Assembly (NCBI GenBank): GCA_030039105.1
Contig: JASHQO010000321.1
Location: forward strand, 1-6,053
DNA length: 6,053 nt
Direction: 5' to 3'
Source: Xanthobacteraceae bacterium
Lineage (GTDB): Bacteria > Pseudomonadota > Alphaproteobacteria > Rhizobiales > Xanthobacteraceae
Below are positions 1 through 5,577 of this stretch, in pieces. A program made the translations under genes and the position numbers. Each line of letters begins with the position of its first letter. Position 1 is the stretch's first letter. The notes beneath the pieces were generated by a model that saw only the letters and a program-made list of their open reading frames with translations, ran no database searches and was not told the DNA's origin.

Positions 1-584
1 GTCGTCAGAAGAATTGCCAGCAAGCCGGCGGAAACGACGAGATACAGCGATGCTTGCTTTGTGAACGCCTTTCCGCGCAGTCCCTTTGCCAGCAGAAATA
101 TGAAAACCAGCGGTCCCGGCATCGCTGCGATGCCTCCCAGAATCCCGCCGAAAAATCCGAATGTGACGCCGGTTGGTAAAACCAAGCGAGATTGAAGCTG
201 CAGCTTGGGCGCGAGCAGCGAGACGCCGCCGACACCGATGAGCACCAAGCCGGCGATGATCTTTGCAACGCTCGCATCAAGCGCCAACAGGACGCGCACT
301 CCAAGGAAGAGGCCGGGAATCATACCGAGCATCACCGGCACCAATTGCGCAAGGCACCGTCCGGTTTTTCCGCCCTCCAGCGCCTGCGGCAAGTTGCTCA
401 AGATCAAAGGCATGCTCAGCAGCATGGCCGCTGATTTGACATCGATGAAGAGCGACAGCAGCGGCAGCGCGACGACCGGCATGCCAACCCCGATTATCCC
501 CTTCAGGAGGCCGGCGACGATCAGGCTACAAACCACGGCGGCGATGATGCTTGCTTGCTCGAAATAAAGGGTGTGGATCAACAT
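1..584 (-). CDS. TauE/SafE family membrane permease, C-terminus cut by window edge
   Basis: Probable inner-membrane anion permease of the TauE/SafE (former DUF81) family, whose characterised members export sulfite, sulfoacetate or related anions. It reads without a stop from an ATG at 584 to the left edge, giving 194 residues of a family usually about 250 long. The visible protein is very hydrophobic, with about six membrane segments (roughly residues 12-31, 37-62, 80-102, 105-125, 137-165, 177-194). The two half-repeats typical of the family are visible: a glycine-rich GLLKGIIGVGMP motif near 26-36 and a second one, GFFGGILGGIAAMPGP, near 143-158. An in-frame ATG at 614 would add ten residues (MANRRSKKAL); neither start has a good ribosome binding site, so the start is unsure. 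It is divergent from an ArsR-type gene that may regulate it. The family call is firm; the substrate is not predictable. Confidence 0.88.
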   Translation of the reverse strand, partial: MLIHTLYFEQASIIAAVVCSLIVAGLLKGIIGVGMPVVALPLLSLFIDVKSAAMLLSMPLILSNLPQALEGGKTGRCLAQLVPVMLGMIPGLFLGVRVLLALDASVAKIIAGLVLIGVGGVSLLAPKLQLQSRLVLPTGVTFGFFGGILGGIAAMPGPLVFIFLLAKGLRGKAFTKQASLYLVVSAGLLAILLT

Positions 585-691
585 GAGCGCTTTTTTGCTG
601 CGGCGGTTCGCCATTGTCTCGCGCGAACGGTTCGGCCCAGGCCAAACTGTTTTCGATTGATGTGCTTCCGGTATCGGCGATAGGATTGAGG
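585..691. promoter_or_regulatory. Divergent intergenic region between permease and ArsR-type regulator
   Basis: This 107-bp gap separates the two divergent starts and must hold promoters for both genes, and probably the binding site of the regulator, since ArsR proteins commonly repress their own divergent promoter. I could not identify a convincing -35/-10 pair or a clear inverted-repeat operator by eye. A purine-rich AGGA at 682-685, six bases before the ATG at 692, is a good ribosome binding site for the regulator and is the reason that start is preferred over a TTG at 614. Confidence 0.45.
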
Positions 692-1429
692 ATGGTTGCG
701 GCCGCAAATCTTGTGGAAGTGGCCGCTCTCGTGGGTGACACTGCGCGAGCGACGATGCTTAACGCCCTTATGGGCGGCCAGTCGCTGACGGCCACCGAGC
801 TTGCTTACTGCGCCAATGTCTCCCGCTCTACGGCGAGCGGCCACCTGAGCAAGCTGGTTGCCGCGCGGCTTTTGACTGTCATTCGCGAGCGCCGCTTCAG
901 CTATTATCGGATCGCGTCGCCACTGGTCGCGACAATGCTGGAGAGCATGAAGGTCGTCGCCGCCATAGAGGCGCCGCCCCGCCGCCAGCCGCGATCAGCA
1001 AACGACGATGCACTCCGTTTCGCGCGAAGTTGCTACGATCACCTGGCTGGCCGGGTCGGAGTCGCTGTCACCGATGCACTTGTGGCCATGGGGCACATCG
1101 TACTCACCGAGGAAGGCGGTGAGGTCACGGCTTCGGGTGAACGTTTCCTTGCCGCGTTCGGCGCCGATCTGATGCCGCGGAGCCGGCGGATTTTCTGCCA
1201 GCCTTGTCTCGACTGGAGCGAGCGTCGTTATCATCTCAAGGGTCTCGTCGGAGCTCGGATTCTCGATCGTCTATTGCAGCTCGGCTGGCTCAAATGTGTA
1301 TCGGGCAGCCGTGCACTCCAACTGACGTCGTCGGGAAGGGTGGGCTTGTCCGAAATCTTCCAAATCGAAATCAACAATGAGGGCGTGCCAATCGGTCGAC
1401 TATGCGATCCACGACGGCTGACAGCCTAG
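692..1429 (+). CDS. ArsR-family winged-helix transcriptional regulator with C-terminal extension
   Basis: A 245-residue DNA-binding regulator. Residues about 5-90 form an ArsR/SmtB-type winged helix: LMGGQSLTATELA is the first helix of the HTH, NVSRSTASGHLSKLVAARLL (42-61) the recognition helix region, and VIRERRFSYYRIA the wing. The remaining half (about 107-225) is an extra domain with ARSCYDHLAGRVGVAVTDAL (111-130) and a CxxC-containing segment, FCQPCLDWSERRYHLKGLVGA (168-188, cysteines 169 and 172). I recall this pattern from a subgroup of large ArsR proteins. Further cysteines at 40, 114, 202 and 238 could take part in metal or redox sensing, but no classic ArsR metal site (such as ELCVC) is present. 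The start at 692 is chosen for its AGGA ribosome binding site and because the HTH begins immediately after; an in-frame TTG at 614 would add 26 unconserved-looking residues. It is divergent from the TauE/SafE gene, its most likely target. The ligand is unknown. Confidence 0.88.
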   Translation: MVAAANLVEVAALVGDTARATMLNALMGGQSLTATELAYCANVSRSTASGHLSKLVAARLLTVIRERRFSYYRIASPLVATMLESMKVVAAIEAPPRRQPRSANDDALRFARSCYDHLAGRVGVAVTDALVAMGHIVLTEEGGEVTASGERFLAAFGADLMPRSRRIFCQPCLDWSERRYHLKGLVGARILDRLLQLGWLKCVSGSRALQLTSSGRVGLSEIFQIEINNEGVPIGRLCDPRRLTA

Positions 1430-1457
1430 GCTTGAGCTTGCGAAACCTGCAGAGATA

Positions 1458-1562
1458 CTACCCGACGCCGCGTCTCTCCTGCACGCTCTTGTGCTCCGCA
1501 TAGCGCGCAAGCCGCCCGGCCAGCGTAGCCACGAAGGTCAGGTGCGACAGGCCTTCGATCAC
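1458..1562 (-). pseudogene. Remnant of a FosX-like VOC-family gene with internal deletion, coupled to hisD
   Basis: A 34-residue ORF opens with GTG at 1562, overlapping the hisD stop by four bases (GTGA arrangement), with GGAGG-like bases just upstream, so it looks translationally coupled. Its first 13 residues, [13 protein letters not shown], match from memory the N-terminus of fosfomycin-resistance FosX-like glyoxalase/VOC proteins (MIEGLSHMTF...). The next residues, TLAGRLARYAEHK, resemble the C-terminus of the same proteins (...HTGTLxERLARYA). The roughly 100 residues that normally lie between, with the metal-binding and fold-forming parts, are missing. The simplest reading is an in-frame deletion with its junction near 1524-1530. 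Such a product could not form a VOC domain and should lack activity. The alternative, a chance short ORF after hisD, is less attractive given both end matches and the coupled start, but no alignment was run. Confidence 0.55.
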
Positions 1563-2866
1563 TCCGCCGCCTCCGCGTAGGGCACGTTGCGGCCGCCGTA
1601 GCGGCGGACGCGAACGTTGGCCTGCTCGGCGTGAGCCACGAAACCTTCCAGCATGCACAGCCGCGAGCAGACTTCGCCGATCTGGGCGCTGGCCCGGTCG
1701 GTGTTGACCTTCTGGTAGGTGCAGGTCTTGAGGAATTTGCCGACCCACAGGCCCCCGGTATAGCGCGCCGCCTTCTTGGTCGGCAGCGTGTGGTTGGTGC
1801 CGATCACCTTGTCGCCGTAGGCGACGTTGGTGCGCGGGCCGAGGAACAGCGAGCCGTAGTTCTTCAGGTTGGCGAGGAAATAATCCGGATCGCGCGTCAT
1901 CACCTGGACGTGCTCCGAGGCGATGCGGTCGGCCTCGCGCACCATCTCGGCCTCGTCGTCGCAGACGATGACTTCGCCCAAGTCCGCCCAGGCCTTGCCG
2001 GCGGTCGCCGCGGTCGGCAGGATTTTCAGGAGCCGATCGATCTCGCGTAGGGTGTCGCGGGCGAGCTTTTCCGAGTTTGTGATGAGGATCGCCGGCGAGG
2101 TCGGGCCGTGCTCGGCCTGGCCGAGCAGATCGGTGGCGCACATCTCGCCGTCGACCGTGTCGTCGGCGATGACCAGCGTCTCGGTCGGCCCGGCCAAGAG
2201 ATCGATGCCGACGCGGCCGAACAATTGGCGCTTCGCCTCGGCCACATAGGCGTTGCCGGGGCCGACGATCATGTCGACCGGCGCGATGGTCTCGGTGCCG
2301 AGCGCCATGGCGGCGACCGCCTGGACGCCGCCGAGCACGAAAATCTCGTCGGCGCCGCCGAAATGCATCGCCGCCACAATCGCCGGATGCGGCCCGCCCT
2401 TGAACGGCGGCGCACACGCAATGATGTGCTTCACGCCGGCGACGCGGGCGGTGACGATCGACATGTGCGCCGACGCCACCATCGGATAGCGCCCACCCGG
2501 CACGTAGCAGCCGATGGAGTTCACCGGGATATGGGTGTGGCCGAGCACGACGCCGGGCAGCGTCTCGACTTCGAGATCGCGCATCGTCTCCTTCTGCTTT
2601 TGCGCGAAGTTGCGCACCTGGGCTTGCGCGAACTTGATGTCGTCGAGATCGCGCTTCTTCATCGTCCCGATGGCGCGCTCGATCTCGTCCGGCTTAAGCT
2701 TGAAGGACGCCGGCGACCAGTCGTCGAATTTCTGCGACAGCTCGCGCACCGCCACGTCCTTGCGCGCGTCGATGTCGGCGAGAATTTGCTCGACCGTCTC
2801 GCGCACCTTGGCGTCGGCCGCCTTGATCGCGCTCACGTCCATTCCGCGCTTGAGATAGCGGGGCAT
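1559..2866 (-). CDS. hisD: HisD-family NAD-dependent dehydrogenase (histidinol dehydrogenase-like, possibly HpsN-type)
   Basis: A complete 435-residue member of the histidinol dehydrogenase family, which are zinc-dependent, NAD-linked cytoplasmic enzymes that oxidise an alcohol to the acid in two steps. The expected active-site residues are all present: zinc ligands Q250 and H253 ([13 protein letters not shown]), D352 ([14 protein letters not shown]) and H412 ([11 protein letters not shown]), with the catalytic pair E318-H319 ([12 protein letters not shown]). The NAD-binding region includes [10 protein letters not shown] (120-129) and [16 protein letters not shown] (197-212). The start is well supported: AAGGAG at 2874-2879, seven bases upstream. 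There are no other his genes here, and the [10 protein letters not shown]...SAHMS version of the motif differs from VGLYVPGGTA in classic biosynthetic HisD. It may therefore be a catabolic paralogue such as HpsN, which oxidises (R)-2,3-dihydroxypropane-1-sulfonate to sulfolactate. The family is certain; the substrate is not. It sits between two short remnant-like ORFs in one tight unit. Confidence 0.93.
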   Translation of the reverse strand: MPRYLKRGMDVSAIKAADAKVRETVEQILADIDARKDVAVRELSQKFDDWSPASFKLKPDEIERAIGTMKKRDLDDIKFAQAQVRNFAQKQKETMRDLEVETLPGVVLGHTHIPVNSIGCYVPGGRYPMVASAHMSIVTARVAGVKHIIACAPPFKGGPHPAIVAAMHFGGADEIFVLGGVQAVAAMALGTETIAPVDMIVGPGNAYVAEAKRQLFGRVGIDLLAGPTETLVIADDTVDGEMCATDLLGQAEHGPTSPAILITNSEKLARDTLREIDRLLKILPTAATAGKAWADLGEVIVCDDEAEMVREADRIASEHVQVMTRDPDYFLANLKNYGSLFLGPRTNVAYGDKVIGTNHTLPTKKAARYTGGLWVGKFLKTCTYQKVNTDRASAQIGEVCSRLCMLEGFVAHAEQANVRVRRYGGRNVPYAEAAE

Positions 2867-2868
2867 CG

Positions 2869-3033
2869 TTACGCTCCTTCGGACTTGGGTAGACCTTCAG
2901 CCCGCATCAAGGCATCGCGCTGGCGGGCAACGACGCGTTTGATCACTCGCGCGGTCAGCTCCTCGTAGATCCCGTCCTCCTTGAGGAAATCGTCGAAGGA
3001 CGATCCGATGGCGGCCTTGCGTTTCTTCGTCAT
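2869..3033 (-). pseudogene. Truncated HigA/HTH_37-like antitoxin N-terminus, leader ORF of hisD
   Basis: A 54-residue ORF ends two bases before the hisD start. [48 protein letters not shown] resembles from memory the first half of short XRE/HTH_37-type antitoxins of HigBA-like pairs (GSSFDDFLKEEGIYEEVTAxAxKRVxAxQ...M). Those normally continue with a helix-turn-helix to about 95-105 residues. Here the reading frame stops at the point where that domain should begin, and no toxin gene is adjacent. I therefore call it a truncated remnant, though it may still be translated: its last codons (S-E-G-A) contain the AAGGAG ribosome binding site of hisD, so ribosomes finishing it would be next to the hisD start. 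ATG at 3033 is preferred; an in-frame ATG at 3096 would add 21 polar residues encoded partly by a palindromic repeat, which is unlikely. It could instead be a functional small protein. Confidence 0.6.
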
Positions 3034-3060
3034 TGGAGGGCTCTCATCAGAACTATTGTT

Positions 3061-3158
3061 GTCATCGTCCGCGAAGGCGGACGATCCAGTATTCACCGAG
3101 TTCCGACATTATTCCAGACGCCGAGGTTACTGGATGCCCCGCCTTCGCGGGGCATGAC
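3061..3158. repeat. REPIN-like element: two inverted REP palindromes
   Basis: Two 31-base arms (3061-3091 and 3128-3158) face each other as inverted copies, about 25 of 31 positions identical, separated by a 36-base spacer. Each arm is itself a hairpin with a nine-base perfect stem and four-base loop: 3064-3072 with 3077-3085 (loop GAAG), and 3134-3142 with 3147-3155 (loop CTTC). The arms share GTCAT at the outer end and ATCCAGTA at the inner end. All six differences lie inside the stems and occur as paired changes that keep base pairing. This is the organisation of REP doublets (REPIN/BIME) mobilised by RAYT transposases; no such transposase is in the window. It lies between the cyclase stop and the small ORF ahead of hisD, both minus strand, so it may also affect read-through or mRNA stability. 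Confidence 0.85.
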
Positions 3159-3180
3159 ATCAAGGGGACGCCTCACGGTG

Positions 3181-4134
3181 TCATTTGATCGCCTGCGGGT
3201 TGATCGGCGAGCCGGTGCCGCCGCTGATGATGAGCGGCGGGCCGCAGAAGAAGAACTCGTAGACCTTGTCGGCGGCGCAACTTTCGGCAAGCTCCTTGAG
3301 ATAGAACATCTCGCCCATGCACAGGCCCATGGCCGGGATCACCACCCAGTGCCACGGCTGGTTGGCTTCCGAGGTTTCGTTCGGCCGCACCTCGACGCCC
3401 CAGGTGTCGGTGCAGATCGCCGCGATCGCTTTGTCCTGGCACCAGTAGCAGTTCTCGAATTTGACGCCGGGCGCGTCGCCGCCGGCATAGCCGCCCCATT
3501 GCTTCTCGGCCATGCAGCGCTCCATCTGCCCGGTGCGGATCAGCACGAAGTCGCCGCGACCGATGCTGACGTTCTGCGCCTTGGCGCATTTGTCGAGCTC
3601 GTCGTTGGCAATGCTGTCGCCGTCGGCCATCCAGTTGACGCCGCGGAAGCGGGCGACGTCGAGCAGCACGCCGCGGCCGACCATCTTGTTCTTGGAGTGC
3701 TCGATGCCGAGCACGTTGAGGCCCTTGGCGTCGATCAGCTTGGCGTCGTGGCCGTTATAGCCCTTGTCCTCGTAGAAGATGTGGCCGAGCGCGTCCCAAT
3801 GGGTGGCGCCTTGCACGCACAGCATCAGCGTGTCGTCGGCGTAGCGGATGCGGTTCCAGTCCTGCCGGCCGGCGATGGCATCGGTGCCGGTCGCCAGCAT
3901 CTGATGGATCGGATTGAAACGGCCGCCGAACAGGCCGTTCTGCGGACCGCTCGAGTCGAGCGGAATGCCGAGCGCAAACACCCGGCCGGTGCGAATGAGG
4001 CTCGCCGCCTTGACGATGTCGGCCGGCGTGACGTGATTGAGCGTTCCGATCTGGTCGTCCTTGCCCCAGCGGCCCCAGTTCTTGAGTTTTTCCGTCGCCT
4101 CGGCAATCGCCTTTCTGCCGACCTTGATGTCCAT
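3181..4134 (-). CDS. Cyclase-family (PF04199) metal-dependent hydrolase
   Basis: A 317-residue member of the putative cyclase family, which includes bacterial kynurenine formamidase (KynB) and isatin hydrolase. These are soluble enzymes that use a divalent metal to hydrolyse amides or lactams, or act on ring compounds. The family metal motif HxGTHxDxPxH appears as QGATHWDALGHIFY (108-121), with H112, D114 and H118 as likely ligands; the threonine-bearing GTH is GATH here. Other family landmarks are the GDFVLIRTG strand (194-202), AICTDTWGVEV (239-249) and PAMGLCMGEMFYLKEL (267-282), whose late glutamate (E275) is usually at the active site. The start at 4134 has GGGAG at 4142-4146, seven bases upstream; the frame stays open to an ATG at 4389, but those 85 arginine/alanine-rich residues look non-coding. 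It is longer than KynB (about 210), like the 300-330-residue subgroup. It is divergent from the FAH gene, and hisD follows on the same strand past a REPIN. Substrate unknown. Confidence 0.9.
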   Translation of the reverse strand: MDIKVGRKAIAEATEKLKNWGRWGKDDQIGTLNHVTPADIVKAASLIRTGRVFALGIPLDSSGPQNGLFGGRFNPIHQMLATGTDAIAGRQDWNRIRYADDTLMLCVQGATHWDALGHIFYEDKGYNGHDAKLIDAKGLNVLGIEHSKNKMVGRGVLLDVARFRGVNWMADGDSIANDELDKCAKAQNVSIGRGDFVLIRTGQMERCMAEKQWGGYAGGDAPGVKFENCYWCQDKAIAAICTDTWGVEVRPNETSEANQPWHWVVIPAMGLCMGEMFYLKELAESCAADKVYEFFFCGPPLIISGGTGSPINPQAIK

Positions 4135-4521
4135 CGGGCCACTCCCTCCCCTCTTCTCAACGCCGCGGCGGTCGAAATGCCGCCGGCGGGTTGCATAGTC
4201 TGGCACAAACGGCGCACGGCGTGGGCAAAATTTCCGCGCCGTCGGCCGAGGCAACAGGCGAGAAGACGTTGCGCCGTTATGCCGCCGCGCGACGCGGAAT
4301 GCCGCGACCTGCGCCGTGACACTGCCGCGGGACGCCAACGGCCGCGCCGCGGCAAAGTTGCGCGATGCGGATGGCGATTTCATCAACATCCTTGGCGATC
4401 ACGGATGGCAGGCGCGACGAAATTGCGAAAATCTCCGGCGGCCGCGGCGCACGCAAGGCGGCTTGCTGCGGACCGGCCGGCCATTACACTACCGAGCGAA
4501 CGCCAACGGGGAGCCGGGACA
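4135..4521. promoter_or_regulatory. 387-bp divergent intergenic region between cyclase and FAH genes
   Basis: No convincing gene lies here; the open frames that cross it are extensions of flanking genes or GC-driven. It must contain the start signals of both divergent genes. Ribosome binding sites are clear at both ends: GGGAG (minus strand, 4142-4146) for the cyclase and GGGGAG (4508-4513), eight bases before the FAH ATG. Internally there are two direct copies of CGGATGGC about 34 bases apart (near 4368 and 4402), and a weak CATCC/GGATG inverted pair around 4387-4407. These could be part of a regulator site, but they are short and may be chance. Confidence 0.5.
4463..4490 (+). promoter_or_regulatory. 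Possible sigma-70-type promoter for the FAH gene
   Basis: TTGCTG (4463-4468) and TACACT (4485-4490) are separated by 16 bases and would start transcription about 25 bases before the FAH ATG. The -35 matches the consensus only in TTG and the -10 at four of six positions, so this is a weak prediction from spacing and position. Confidence 0.25.
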
Positions 4522-5364
4522 ATGAAGCTTTTGAGCTTTGCCGCCGACGGCAAGGAGTTTTTTGGCGCCGTGAGCGGCGACGGCGTCGTCACCTTGAACG
4601 ACCGCGTCGGGCAGCCGAGCCTGCGCGCCGCGCTGGCGGCGGGCGCCATGGCGGCCATGCGCAAAGCGGTCCAAGCGGCCAAGCCCGACCGCAAGCTTGC
4701 CGACATAAAATTCCTGCCGGTGATTCCGCAGCCGGGAAAGATCCTCTGCGCCGGGGTCAATTACCGCTCGCACGCCGCCGAGGTCGGGCGCGAATTGCCG
4801 AAGCAGCCGAGCATGTTCATCCGCCTCACCGACACGCTGGTGGGCCACGACGGCGCCATGGTCCGCCCGGGCGTGTCGGACAATTTCGACTACGAGGGCG
4901 AGCTCGCCTTGGTCATCGGCAAGGGCGGCCGCCACATCAAGGCCGAACAGGCGCTCGACCACGTCGCCGGCTACACCATCCTGGTCGACGGCTCGGTGCG
5001 CGATTATCAGAAATTCTCGGTCACCTCGGGCAAGAACTTTCCCGGCACCGGCCCGCTCGGGCCGTGGCTCGTCACCGCCGACGACATTTCCGATCCGGGC
5101 AAGCTCACCTTGACGACGCGGCTGAACGGCCAACAGGTCCAGCATTCCGGCACCGACAAGCTGATCTACGCGATCCCGCAGATCGTCGCGTTCTGTTCCG
5201 ACTTCACGGCGCTGTCACCGGGCGACGTCATCGCCACCGGCACGCCGGAGGGCGTCGGCCACAGCCGCAAGCCGCCGCTGTGGATGAAGCCGGGCGACGT
5301 GCTCGAAGTCGAGATCACCGGCATCGGCACGCTGCGCGCGCATATCGTCGACGAGCGGCCGTAG
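4522..5364 (+). CDS. Fumarylacetoacetate hydrolase (FAH) family protein
   Basis: A complete 280-residue soluble enzyme of the FAH superfamily, whose members hydrolyse, decarboxylate or hydrate 2-oxo and 1,3-diketo acids late in aromatic-compound breakdown. After an N-terminal lid of about 70 residues, the fold begins at PGKILCAGVNYRSHAAEVG (71-89). Metal ligands are visible as E125 and E127 in DYEGELALVIG and D156 in ILVDGSVRDYQ; K171 in GKNFPGTGPLGPW follows. The C-terminal signature GTPEGVGHSRKPPLWMKPGDVLEVEITGIGTLR (240-272) is typical. The usual asparagine before the metal-binding aspartate is valine (V155). The start is supported by GGGGAG eight bases upstream and by family length; the same frame stays open to 3154, but that extension runs antisense through the cyclase gene and is not credible. 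Likely roles are fumarylpyruvate/acylpyruvate hydrolase or a related 2-hydroxyhepta-2,4-diene-1,7-dioate-type activity, not resolvable from sequence alone. Confidence 0.93.
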   Translation: MKLLSFAADGKEFFGAVSGDGVVTLNDRVGQPSLRAALAAGAMAAMRKAVQAAKPDRKLADIKFLPVIPQPGKILCAGVNYRSHAAEVGRELPKQPSMFIRLTDTLVGHDGAMVRPGVSDNFDYEGELALVIGKGGRHIKAEQALDHVAGYTILVDGSVRDYQKFSVTSGKNFPGTGPLGPWLVTADDISDPGKLTLTTRLNGQQVQHSGTDKLIYAIPQIVAFCSDFTALSPGDVIATGTPEGVGHSRKPPLWMKPGDVLEVEITGIGTLRAHIVDERP

Positions 5365-5463
5365 CCCGATGACCGCGTTCACGTCCCGGTCGACAATGTA
5401 ACCGACGGCCTGTGACGCCGACGGCAGTCGGCAAGCGTTTTGCGTTTTAGGATTATTGCCGCC

Positions 5464-5552
5464 GTCATGGCCGGGCTTGTTGTTCAGACCATCCACGTCT
5501 TTGGTCTTGCACCAAATAAGACGCGGAGGCCCGGCACAAGGCCGCGCATGAC
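5464..5552. repeat. Degenerate inverted-repeat element (REPIN-like) between convergent genes
   Basis: The outer ends GTCATG (5464-5469) and CATGAC (5547-5552) are exact inverted copies, as are the inner CGTCTT (5496-5501) and AAGACG (5518-5523). The arms 5464-5501 and 5518-5552 are otherwise only roughly matched, sharing a TTGT/ACAA core. The left arm resembles a palindrome I recall as frequent in Bradyrhizobium-type genomes (GTCATGGCCGGGCTTGT...CCATCCACGTCTT), but the second half of its stem is replaced, so it looks decayed. The centre holds a small hairpin, TTGGT (5501-5505) with ACCAA (5511-5515). It could help terminate transcription of the two converging genes, although there is no T-run. 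It is a different family from the element at 3061. Confidence 0.6.
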
Positions 5553-5577
5553 GATTTCGATGCGAAGCCGACGTGCT

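Noticed and set aside
5..304. 99-residue minus-strand ORF at the left edge
   Set aside because: It is out of frame with the TauE/SafE permease, whose hydrophobic repeats are clear in the neighbouring frame.
614..691. TTG at 614 as the start of the ArsR-type regulator
   Set aside because: It would add 26 residues before the winged helix; the ATG at 692 has AGGA at the right distance.
1464..1474. Short palindrome GACGC-C-GCGTC as a terminator between the regulator and hisD unit
   Set aside because: Five-base arms with a one-base centre and no T-run; it lies inside the VOC remnant and is too small to call.
1458..2417. 319-residue minus-strand ORF overlapping hisD in another frame
   Set aside because: The part inside hisD is an Arg/Gly-rich shadow. 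Only its last 35 codons, starting at the GTG at 1562, are of interest and are listed separately.
2108..2968. 286-residue plus-strand ORF antisense to hisD
   Set aside because: Arg/His/Asp-rich low-complexity translation typical of the reverse of a GC-rich gene; hisD on the other strand is unambiguous.
4135..4389. 85-residue N-terminal extension of the cyclase
   Set aside because: Arg/Ala-rich and not family-like; a strong GGGAG sits seven bases before the ATG at 4134.
3154..5364. 736-residue plus-strand ORF as one gene
   Set aside because: Only the last 280 residues match a family (FAH), with a good ribosome binding site at 4508-4513. The rest is antisense to a clearly coding cyclase gene.
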